Positions 57,074-64,000 of a stretch of 64,000 nucleotides of DNA are shown here, in pieces. The DNA lies in contig NZ_CP115920.1 of NCBI RefSeq assembly GCF_040412085.2, positions 992,001 to 1,056,000 on the forward strand, read 5' to 3'. Source of the DNA: Vibrio sp. CB1-14. Its GTDB lineage: Bacteria > Pseudomonadota > Gammaproteobacteria > Enterobacterales > Vibrionaceae. The notes beneath the pieces are model-generated. The model made no database searches. It saw only the letters and a list, made by a program, of their open reading frames with translations, and was not told the origin of the DNA. The first letter of the stretch is position 1, and every line of letters starts with the position of its first letter. Position numbers and translations under genes: made by a program.

Positions 57074-57103
57074 AATATAATACAAACTCGTCTCATGTGC
57101 CAA
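57074..57103 (-). promoter_or_regulatory. Possible internal promoter of the tRNA array
   Basis: On the minus strand TTGGCA (57098-57103) is followed after 17-18 bases by TTATAT/TATATT (57074-57080), then C-rich sequence, ahead of Met copy 3. It would transcribe the 16 downstream tRNAs separately from the first three. Confidence 0.45.
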
Positions 57104-57135
57104 GGTTTTTTTCCAAAAACTTGCCACTTTAAAAA

Positions 57136-57210
57136 TGGCTGGGCTACCTGGATTCGAACCAGGGAATGCCGGCATCAAAAGCCGGTGCCTTACCGCTTGG
57201 CGATAGCCCA
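57136..57210 (-). tRNA. tRNA-Gln (UUG), copy 6
   Basis: 75 bases, identical to Gln copy 1. With Leu copy 9 and Met copy 4 it forms the Met-Leu-Gln start of the operon, as in the E. coli metT operon. Confidence 0.97.
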
Positions 57211-57261
57211 ACAGGATTGTTTACTATGTCAATCACATGGCTCTTTATTTCTAAAGAATAA

Positions 57262-57346
57262 TGGTGCGGAAGGAGAGACTTGAACTCTCACACCTTGCGG
57301 CGCCAGAACCTAAATCTGGTGCGTCTACCAATTCCGCCACTTCCGC
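57262..57346 (-). tRNA. tRNA-Leu (UAG), copy 9
   Basis: 85 bases, identical to copy 1. Confidence 0.97.
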
Positions 57347-57384
57347 ATTATTTCCTAAAAACTCTAAAAAGAGTGCTTAGGAAA

Positions 57385-57461
57385 TGGTGGCTACGACGGG
57401 ATTCGAACCTGTGACCCCATCATTATGAGTGATGTGCTCTAACCAGCTGAGCTACGTAGCC
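57385..57461 (-). tRNA. tRNA-Met (CAU, elongator), copy 4
   Basis: 77 bases, identical to Met copy 1. First gene of the array, 55 bases after the promoter -10 box. Confidence 0.96.
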
Positions 57462-57516
57462 ATTTCCATATTGTTGATTCTCTTCGAAAGTTGCCTTATC
57501 GCTGAGAACGGGGCGC

Positions 57517-57545
57517 ATTATGCGGAGTTGAGTGTGATGCGTCAA
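57517..57545 (-). promoter_or_regulatory. Main promoter of the tRNA operon
   Basis: Minus-strand -35 TTGACG (57540-57545), 17-base spacer and -10 CATAAT (57517-57522), with an A-tract just upstream of -35 (UP-like) and a GC-rich discriminator GCGCCCCG just after -10. This is the pattern of stringently controlled stable-RNA promoters. Confidence 0.8.
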
Positions 57546-57705
57546 CTTTTTTTGTGAAGAAATTCGCCAAAAAGTGCCGTTCGAACCTTTTTTAATCAAA
57601 CCGCTCTGTTTCTGATCTAAATCAGCTAGATAATTGTCGATTTTCTAAGGTGCTATTGGTTTCGATATGGAGTCTTATTGTGAGTTGATAGACCTTGTAA
57701 AACAA

Positions 57706-57731
57706 CAAAAGCCAGCAGTTGCTGGCTTTTT
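57706..57731. terminator. Terminator after ychF
   Basis: AAAAGCCAGCA/TGCTGGCTTTT stem with A/T flanks, 24 bases after the ychF stop. Confidence 0.88.
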
Positions 57732-57754
57732 AAACAATAACGAGTGTGAAGAAA

Positions 57755-58846
57755 TTACACGTTGAAGCGGAAGTGAACTACATCACCATCTTTAACGATG
57801 TATTCTTTACCTTCTAGACGCCATTTACCTGCATCTTTTGCACCAGACTCACCGTTGTATTGAATGAAGTCGTCATAACCAACAACTTCTGCACGGATGA
57901 AGCCTTTTTCGAAGTCAGTGTGGATCTTACCTGCGGCTTGCGGCGCAGTTGCACCAATAGGGATAGTCCAAGCGCGAACTTCTTTAACGCCAGCAGTGAA
58001 GTAGGTTTGCAGAGTCAGTAGTTCGTAACCAGAGCGGATCACTCGGTTAAGACCAGGCTCTTCAATACCCATATCAGCTAGGAACTCTTCGCGATCTTCG
58101 TCGTCTAGCTCAGAAAGCTCAGATTCGATAGATGCACACACCGCAACAACTACGTTGTTTTCTTTTTCTGCGTACTCGCGTACTGCATCAAGATACGGGT
58201 TGTTCTCAAAACCATCTTCATTCACGTTTGCGATGTACATGGTTGGTTTTAGCGTTAGGAAGTTTAGGTAACCAACGGCTGCTAGCTCTTCTTTTGCAAG
58301 ATCAACAGTACGCGCCATGCCACCTTCAGTAAGCACTGGTAGTAGCTTTTCAAGTACGGTGAGCTCGAATTTCGCGTCTTTGTCGCCGCCTTTTGCTTTC
58401 TTAGCATTACGCTGAATTGCGCGCTCACAAGAGTCTAAGTCAGCAAGAGCTAGTTCAAGGTTGATCACTTCGATGTCTTCGATTGGTGACACTTTGCCTG
58501 CAACGTGAACGATGTTTTCGTTCTCAAAACAGCGAACTACGTGACCGATCGCGTCAGTTTCACGGATGTTCGCTAGGAATTTGTTACCCAGACCTTCACC
58601 TTTAGAAGCACCAGCAACAAGACCTGCGATGTCCACAAACTCCATTGTTGTTGGAAGGATCTTTTGTGGATTAACAATTTTCGCCAGCGCGTCTAGACGT
58701 AGATCTGGCACAGGTACCACGCCTGTGTTTGGTTCGATAGTACAGAACGGGAAGTTTGCTGCTTCGATACCAGCTTTAGTCAGTGCGTTAAACAGAGTTG
58801 ACTTACCTACGTTTGGTAGACCAACGATGCCACATTTAAAACCCAT
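57755..58846 (-). CDS. ychF: Redox-regulated ATPase YchF
   Basis: A 363-residue Obg-related P-loop protein ([37 protein letters not shown]) with a C-terminal TGS domain. The base-recognition motif is NVNED rather than NKxD, which explains its ATP preference. pth lies immediately upstream, as in E. coli. Confidence 0.97.
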   Translation of the reverse strand: MGFKCGIVGLPNVGKSTLFNALTKAGIEAANFPFCTIEPNTGVVPVPDLRLDALAKIVNPQKILPTTMEFVDIAGLVAGASKGEGLGNKFLANIRETDAIGHVVRCFENENIVHVAGKVSPIEDIEVINLELALADLDSCERAIQRNAKKAKGGDKDAKFELTVLEKLLPVLTEGGMARTVDLAKEELAAVGYLNFLTLKPTMYIANVNEDGFENNPYLDAVREYAEKENNVVVAVCASIESELSELDDEDREEFLADMGIEEPGLNRVIRSGYELLTLQTYFTAGVKEVRAWTIPIGATAPQAAGKIHTDFEKGFIRAEVVGYDDFIQYNGESGAKDAGKWRLEGKEYIVKDGDVVHFRFNV

Positions 58847-58857
58847 GATTGTAAACC

Positions 58858-59448
58858 TTATTCAGCTTTGAAGGTGTGTAAGCGATTTTGTGCTTTTGTC
58901 AGGCCATCTTTCAGTAAGATGTCGAGACTGCGAACGGATTCATCGACAACAGCATCAAGGCATTCTTGCTCTTTTGCTGGCGCTTTACCGAGTACATAAC
59001 CTGCTACTTTGTCTTTGTGCCCAGGATGGCCAATACCAATCCTTAGACGATAAAATTCTTTATTGTTGCCCAGCTTGCTAATGGTGTCTTTTAAACCATT
59101 GTGCCCGCCATGACCGCCACCTTTTTTGAACTTGGCAACGCCTGGAGGTAAGTCTAGCTCATCGTGAGCGACCATGATCTCTTCAGGTTTGATCTGATAA
59201 AACTTCGCAAGTGCAGCAATAGCTTTTCCAGACAGGTTCATAAATGTGGTGGGGATTAACAGTCGTAAGTCACTGCCATTCACCAGAATTCGACCCGTGA
59301 GACCGTAGAACTTTGGTTCGTTTTTCAAAGTGACGTTATGGATACGAGCGAGTTCCTCTACCACCCAAGCACCGGCATTGTGACGCGTACGAGCGTATTC
59401 AGGTCCAGGATTGGCAAGGCCTACAAGCAATTTTATCTGCTGAGTCAA
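58858..59448 (-). CDS. pth: Peptidyl-tRNA hydrolase
   Basis: A 196-residue enzyme that frees tRNA from dropped peptidyl-tRNA. Motifs [17 protein letters not shown] (catalytic His), FMNLSGKAI and [12 protein letters not shown] are present. It ends 11 bases before ychF. Confidence 0.98.
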   Translation of the reverse strand: MTQQIKLLVGLANPGPEYARTRHNAGAWVVEELARIHNVTLKNEPKFYGLTGRILVNGSDLRLLIPTTFMNLSGKAIAALAKFYQIKPEEIMVAHDELDLPPGVAKFKKGGGHGGHNGLKDTISKLGNNKEFYRLRIGIGHPGHKDKVAGYVLGKAPAKEQECLDAVVDESVRSLDILLKDGLTKAQNRLHTFKAE

Positions 59449-59518
59449 CGTTAAGATCTCTCTTGAATCTCAAAAGCGCGGTATAATAGCACACTAAATT
59501 GGCACAAAAAATGTGAAT

Positions 59519-59553
59519 ACAAAAAAACCACTTCGAAGGGAAGTGGTTTTTTC
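59519..59553 (-). terminator. Terminator after prs
   Basis: AAAACCACTTC...GAAGTGGTTTT stem with A and T runs, 16 bases after the prs stop. Confidence 0.9.
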
Positions 59554-59568
59554 ATTTCTAGGCGAGAA

Positions 59569-60519
59569 TTACTTTGAAGTAAACATCGCAGAGATTGATT
59601 CTTCGTTGCTGATGCGACGAATAGCTTCAGCAAGCATGCTAGATAGAGTTAGCTGAGTTACTTTACCAGTCGCAGCCATCTCTTTTGTTAGCGTGATAGA
59701 GTCAGTCACGATAACTTGGTCTAGAACAGAGTTCTTGATGTTCTTAGCAGCGTTGCCAGAGAATACAGCGTGAGTAGCGTAAGCGAATACACGCTTAGCA
59801 CCGCGCTCTTTAAGCGCTTCTGCTGCTTTACATAGCGTACCGCCAGTATCGATCATGTCATCAACGATCACACAGTCGCGACCTTCAACATCACCGATTA
59901 GGTTCATCACTTCAGATACGTTAGCGCGTGGACGACGCTTGTCGACGATCGCGATATCGATGTCGCCTAGTGCTTTAGCTGTTGCACGAGCACGCACAAC
60001 ACCGCCTAGGTCAGGTGAAACAACCACTGGATCTTCTAGACCACGCTCAGCCATGTCTTCAAGAAGGACTGGTGTACCGAAGATGTTATCTACAGGTACA
60101 TCGAAGAAGCCTTGAATCTGCTCTGCGTGTAGGTCGATTGTAAGAACGCGGTCAACACCAACGTTTGAAAGGAAGTCTGCAACAACTTTTGCAGTGATTG
60201 GCACACGTGCAGAGCGCACACGACGGTCTTGACGAGCGTAACCAAAGTAAGGAATAACAGCAGTAATACGGCCTGCTGAAGCGCGGCGCATTGCATCAAT
60301 CATTACCACTAACTCCATTAGGTTGTCGTTAGTTGGCGCACAAGTTGACTGAATGATGAATACATCACTACCACGAACGTTTTCGTTGATTTGAACAGCG
60401 ACTTCGCCGTCAGAGAAACGGTCAACAGTAGCATCTCCTAGAGAGATGTATAGACGGTCAGCAATACGTTGGGCTAGTTCAGGTGTTGCGTTACCAGCAA
60501 ATAGCTTCATATCAGGCAC
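59569..60519 (-). CDS. prs: Ribose-phosphate pyrophosphokinase
   Basis: A 316-residue PRPP synthetase, supplying purine, pyrimidine, His, Trp and NAD synthesis. It shows [29 protein letters not shown], the PRPP loop [12 protein letters not shown] and [11 protein letters not shown]. The start is GTG (MPDMKLF), the family-like beginning. Downstream of ispE. Confidence 0.98.
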   Translation of the reverse strand: MPDMKLFAGNATPELAQRIADRLYISLGDATVDRFSDGEVAVQINENVRGSDVFIIQSTCAPTNDNLMELVVMIDAMRRASAGRITAVIPYFGYARQDRRVRSARVPITAKVVADFLSNVGVDRVLTIDLHAEQIQGFFDVPVDNIFGTPVLLEDMAERGLEDPVVVSPDLGGVVRARATAKALGDIDIAIVDKRRPRANVSEVMNLIGDVEGRDCVIVDDMIDTGGTLCKAAEALKERGAKRVFAYATHAVFSGNAAKNIKNSVLDQVIVTDSITLTKEMAATGKVTQLTLSSMLAEAIRRISNEESISAMFTSK

Positions 60520-60546
60520 GGTGGAAACCTCAGGGTTGCGTCCAGT

Positions 60547-61419
60547 TTAAACAGATTGTAATAGGGCTAACTCATAGTTAGCCAGGGTCTCTAGTAAAGG
60601 AGAGCGGTTGCACCCTTTCGCCACATAAGCGGAGACGGTGTCAGGAAGCAGTTCTAGGACTTTTTGTGCATTTTCCTGAGTTTTAAACTCGGAAAACACG
60701 CACGATCCAGTACCCGTCAATCTTGACGGCGCGTATTGTAGCAGCCATGAAAGTTGGTTATCAACCTCTGGATACAGCATTCGGACAATTTTTTCGCAAT
60801 CGTTTCCGTAGGGGCTGTCTAAAAGCGTTGTCAGCTCTTGCTTCGGCGTATTTCGCGTCAGGTCAGGATGCGTAAAGATATCCACGGTCGCAATGCTCAC
60901 TTTTGGTTTGACAACCAAATACCAAAGCTCTTCGGGTTCTGCCGCGCTGAGTTTTTCACCAACGCCTTCTGCAAATGCGGCGAAACCACGTACAAATACC
61001 GGTACATCAGCACCGAGTGCGAGACCGATTTCCGCCAGTTCATCAACACTAAATTGGGTTTGCCATAAGAAGTTTAGCGCAACCAATGCCGTTGCTGCAT
61101 TCGATGAGCCGCCGCCAATACCACCGCCCATTGGAAGTATTTTATCGAGTCTAATATGGGCGCCATAAGAGCATTGGGCTTTCGCTTGAAGCGCGCTAGC
61201 CGCTTTCCAAATGAGGTTATCTTGTGTGGCTACCCCTTCGATTTCTGGCGACAGGGTAATGTCACCGCTGTTGTTGGCGGTGATTTCTAGTGAGTCGCAA
61301 AGATCAATGAATTGGAACAGAGTTTGTAATTCATGATAGCCATTGGCCTGTCGCCCTGTGATGTAGAGAAACAGATTGAGCTTAGCCGGGCTTGGCCATG
61401 TGGTAGTGTTGGTGATCAT
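60547..61419 (-). CDS. ispE: 4-diphosphocytidyl-2-C-methyl-D-erythritol kinase
   Basis: A 290-residue GHMP kinase of the MEP isoprenoid pathway ([32 protein letters not shown]). ATG 61419 gives a family-like start 9 bases after the lolB stop; an ATG at 61449 would overlap lolB by 19 bases. Neither has a strong ribosome site, so coupling with lolB is likely. Confidence 0.95.
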   Translation of the reverse strand: MITNTTTWPSPAKLNLFLYITGRQANGYHELQTLFQFIDLCDSLEITANNSGDITLSPEIEGVATQDNLIWKAASALQAKAQCSYGAHIRLDKILPMGGGIGGGSSNAATALVALNFLWQTQFSVDELAEIGLALGADVPVFVRGFAAFAEGVGEKLSAAEPEELWYLVVKPKVSIATVDIFTHPDLTRNTPKQELTTLLDSPYGNDCEKIVRMLYPEVDNQLSWLLQYAPSRLTGTGSCVFSEFKTQENAQKVLELLPDTVSAYVAKGCNRSPLLETLANYELALLQSV

Positions 61420-61430
61420 GGTACGTTTGG

Positions 61431-62051
61431 TCACTGTTTGATAGTCCATTTGGAAACAACGAGGTTGAGCTTGGTGTCATCTTGCACTAGCTGCATTCGA
61501 GTTGGCATCGGCAGTGTGCGGGTCTCATCTTCGAGTGTGAAACTGCGATACTCGGTATAGTTAAGCTGCCAAGCCTTCCTATTTAGCTGTTTGGTCAGGC
61601 TTGCTACTGTGTTGAACTCATTGAGCTGATAGCTATCAGCGGAGTTTGGTTGACCAATAAGCCAATCTGCCAACTGCTCAATTGGAATGTTGAGCCCTGT
61701 TAACTGGTAGATAAGCAGGTTAGCATCTTGGCCTGATAGCTTTTGGTCGTCATAGGTTTCAATAAACGCGCCATTGGGTGTCGACGTAAGGTTGAAGACC
61801 GTTTGGCCGAGAAAGGTGGTTAGGCGAACTTGAGTCAAATTCGCAGAGTATGTCCAATAGAAGTTCAAGGTTTGGCGCTGCTCTGGCGAAATGTAGCCAA
61901 GTTTGCCACTGGCCTTATATTGGGTAAGGGCGTTGAGCTCAGCTCGGTGAGCTTGCCATTCGACACTTTGTGGCTCGGGTGGCATTGTGCTACAGCCAAA
62001 CAAAAACAGTGCCGTCAATGTGTAAAACAGGCGACGAAAAAGTCTGTGCAT
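61431..62051 (-). CDS. lolB: Outer-membrane lipoprotein receptor LolB
   Basis: A 206-residue lipoprotein (lipobox LFGC, Cys20) with the LolB fold segments ([19 protein letters not shown]). It receives lipoproteins from LolA and inserts them in the outer membrane. Divergent from hemA and upstream of ispE, the standard gammaproteobacterial order. Confidence 0.96.
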   Translation of the reverse strand: MHRLFRRLFYTLTALFLFGCSTMPPEPQSVEWQAHRAELNALTQYKASGKLGYISPEQRQTLNFYWTYSANLTQVRLTTFLGQTVFNLTSTPNGAFIETYDDQKLSGQDANLLIYQLTGLNIPIEQLADWLIGQPNSADSYQLNEFNTVASLTKQLNRKAWQLNYTEYRSFTLEDETRTLPMPTRMQLVQDDTKLNLVVSKWTIKQ

Positions 62052-62223
62052 AGGAAACTACTTACGTGATGGATTATTGTGCAAATTCAATACAATATTG
62101 ACAGACTATAGCATCAATCCCACAAACTCAGGAAAACATATTGGTCAGAGTCTTTCAATAAGTGGTGCCATCAAGTAAAATTCTGCCCTATTTGTCAAAT
62201 CTGTATCAGAGAATTCGCGTTAC

Positions 62224-63483
62224 ATGTCATTGCTTGCTATTGGTATTAACCACAATACAGCGTCAGTGGATCTGAGAGAAAAGGTGGCGTTCCCACCGGA
62301 AAAACTCGACCGAGCATTGAATGAGCTGAGAGACAATGCCAAAGTCAATGGCTCGGTAATTTTGTCGACCTGTAACCGCACAGAAATCTACTGCGACACC
62401 GGTGATACCAATAAAGCACAACTTATTGATTGGTTGGTGCGCTTTCACGACGTGCCAGCAGAGGAGTTAAAGCCTTCTTTGTATGTGTACGAAGAGCAAG
62501 CGGCGATCAAACACTTAATGCGTGTGTCTTGTGGCCTAGATTCATTGGTACTGGGTGAGCCACAAATTCTTGGTCAAGTTAAACAAGCCTATAGCGACGC
62601 TCGTGACCACCAATCGGTTGAAGGCGGTATAGAGAAGCTGTTCCAAAAGACCTTCTCTGTTGCGAAACGTGTTCGCACTGAAACCGAAATTGGTGGCAGT
62701 GCGGTTTCTGTCGCTTATGCGGCAACGACACTGGCAAGACAGATCTTTGAATCTTTGGCGGACTCAACCGTGTTGCTGGTAGGCGCTGGTGAAACCATCG
62801 AATTGGTTGCTAAGCACCTCGAAGGACAAGGCTGTAAAAAGATGATCGTCGCCAACCGAACCAAAGAGCGCGCAGAAGTGCTCGCCACCCAGTTCGGTGC
62901 GCAGGTTATTGCGCTGAATGATATTCCCGAGGTATTGCCACAAGCCGATATCGTAATCAGTTCAACAGCGAGTCCATTGCCTATTATTGGTAAAGGCATG
63001 GTAGAGACCGCGATTAAGAAGCGCCGTTTTCAACCAATGCTGCTCATCGATATTGCTGTACCGCGTGACATTGAGTCACAAGTCGGCGAGCTAAATGATG
63101 CTTACCTTTACACCGTTGATGACCTACAGTCTATTGTCGATAGCAATATCGAGCAGCGTAAAGTAGAAGCCATTCAAGCTGAAGCGATTGTCAGCGAAGA
63201 GAGCGCGCAGTTTATGTCTTGGATGCGCTCATTGCAGGCAGTGGATAGTATTAGGCAGTATCGCAAACAAGCGAATGACACTAGACAAGATATACTTTCA
63301 AAAAGCTTACAAGCATTAGCAGCAGGGGGAGACCCAGAAAAAGTGCTGTTAGAGCTCAGTAATAAATTAACAAACAAGCTTATTCACGCGCCGACCAAAG
63401 CGCTGCAAGATGCTGCTGAGCAGGGTGAACCTGCAAAACTGGCAGTTATCCGACAGAGTTTGGGTTTAGACCAAACGAAATAA
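62224..63483 (+). CDS. hemA: Glutamyl-tRNA reductase
   Basis: A 419-residue enzyme for the first step of C5 haem synthesis, glutamyl-tRNA to glutamate-1-semialdehyde. Catalytic Cys is in [27 protein letters not shown] binds NADPH. It leads into prfA, 26 bases downstream. Confidence 0.98.
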   Translation: MSLLAIGINHNTASVDLREKVAFPPEKLDRALNELRDNAKVNGSVILSTCNRTEIYCDTGDTNKAQLIDWLVRFHDVPAEELKPSLYVYEEQAAIKHLMRVSCGLDSLVLGEPQILGQVKQAYSDARDHQSVEGGIEKLFQKTFSVAKRVRTETEIGGSAVSVAYAATTLARQIFESLADSTVLLVGAGETIELVAKHLEGQGCKKMIVANRTKERAEVLATQFGAQVIALNDIPEVLPQADIVISSTASPLPIIGKGMVETAIKKRRFQPMLLIDIAVPRDIESQVGELNDAYLYTVDDLQSIVDSNIEQRKVEAIQAEAIVSEESAQFMSWMRSLQAVDSIRQYRKQANDTRQDILSKSLQALAAGGDPEKVLLELSNKLTNKLIHAPTKALQDAAEQGEPAKLAVIRQSLGLDQTK

Positions 63484-63509
63484 GCCTCACCCCGAGAAAA
63501 GACGCAATT

Positions 63510-64000
63510 ATGAAAGCCTCCATTCTAGTAAAATTGGAAACTCTGGTTGAACGCTATGAAGAAGTTCAACATTTACTTGGTGACCCTGGTGTTATCGGTG
63601 ATCAAGACAAGTTCCGTGCTCTATCGAAAGAGTACTCTCAGCTTGAAGAAGTGACCAAGTGTTTCCAAGCCTACCAGCAAGCGCAAGACGATCTTGAAGC
63701 GGCTGAAGAGATGGCAAAAGAAGACGATGCAGAAATGCGCGAAATGGCTCAAGAAGAGATCAAAGAAGCAAAAGCATCGATCGAAACGCTAGCGGACGAG
63801 CTGCAAATTCTTCTTCTTCCAAAAGATCCAAACGATGAGCGCAACTGTTTCCTAGAAATCCGTGCTGGCGCGGGTGGTGATGAAGCGGGTATCTTCGCGG
63901 GCAACCTATTCCGTATGTACTCTAAGTTTGCAGAGAAAAAAGGTTGGCGTATTGAGGTGATGAGCTGCAATGAGTCAGAGCAGGGCGGTTATAAAGAGAT
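63510..64000 (+). CDS. prfA: Peptide chain release factor 1 (3' end outside window)
   Basis: The first 163 codons of RF1, which ends translation at UAA/UAG. The N-terminal helical domain and the start of domain 2 ([21 protein letters not shown]) are present; the GGQ motif lies beyond the edge. It follows hemA as in E. coli. Confidence 0.97.
   Translation, partial: MKASILVKLETLVERYEEVQHLLGDPGVIGDQDKFRALSKEYSQLEEVTKCFQAYQQAQDDLEAAEEMAKEDDAEMREMAQEEIKEAKASIETLADELQILLLPKDPNDERNCFLEIRAGAGGDEAGIFAGNLFRMYSKFAEKKGWRIEVMSCNESEQGGYKE

Noticed and set aside
54904..57461. Regular repeats that could be taken for a CRISPR array; also several short plus-strand frames of 62-67 codons
   Set aside because: The repeats are tRNA genes with clear cloverleaf structure, and the plus-strand frames are antisense reading of tRNA-Leu and tRNA-Gln copies.

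Overview
The window is a 64 kb piece of chromosome from a gammaproteobacterium, almost certainly a Vibrio or close relative. Protein sequences and gene neighbourhoods (argS-yecM, yoaA-tsaB, fadD-rnd, minCDE-ycgL, cysK-ptsHI-crr, ubiF/miaB-ybeZ-ybeY-corC-lnt, lolB-ispE-prs-pth-ychF, hemA-prfA) match the Enterobacterales/Vibrionaceae backbone. No insertion sequence, prophage, integron or CRISPR array was seen. The genus is inferred from protein similarity and gene order by eye, not from a search.

Layout. 1-4.0 kb: the tail of a membrane-bound AraC-type regulator, then the 5-oxoprolinase operon pxpABC (minus strand), preceded by a structured, terminator-ending RNA that I cannot assign to a known class. 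4.3-7.1 kb: ferrous iron uptake operon feoABC with Fur-like and FNR-like sites. 7.1-25 kb: housekeeping genes (HIT protein, argS, yecM, purU, yoaA, tsaB, fadD, rnd, minCDE, ycgL, folD, tRNA-Arg), with a secreted leishmanolysin-like metalloprotease, a lytic transglycosylase, a second HPr and an unusual Slp lipoprotein/alpha-beta hydrolase fusion behind a 4 x 16 bp tandem repeat.

25-34.5 kb is the most variable part. It holds an orphan lipoprotein, a LuxR-type regulator broken by a single-base frameshift, a zevAB-like zinc transport pair behind a Zur-like box, and a gluconate/Entner-Doudoroff cluster (gntK, edd, gntR) in which eda appears to survive only as a 31-codon remnant. GntR-type operators lie upstream of gntK and inside the start of edd. 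A RhlE-like helicase follows.

34.5-42.4 kb: nfeD-qmcA, cnoX, ybbO, yfcH, a translationally coupled four-gene operon of two DUF1538 membrane proteins with a PII-like and a CBS protein, and yfcE. 42.4-54.7 kb: PTS core (ptsH-ptsI-crr), cysK, lnt-corC-ybeY-ybeZ-miaB, ubiF and a lactonase-family beta-propeller.

54.9-57.5 kb is a minus-strand array of 19 tRNA genes (9 Leu-UAG, 6 Gln-UUG, 4 Met-CAU) that grew by at least two separate tandem duplications. It has a strong promoter with a GC-rich discriminator, a possible internal promoter and a terminator. 57.7-64 kb: ychF, pth, prs, ispE and lolB on the minus strand, then hemA and the start of prfA on the plus strand.

The best candidates for something undescribed are the structured RNA ahead of pxpABC and the DUF1538/PII-like/CBS operon.
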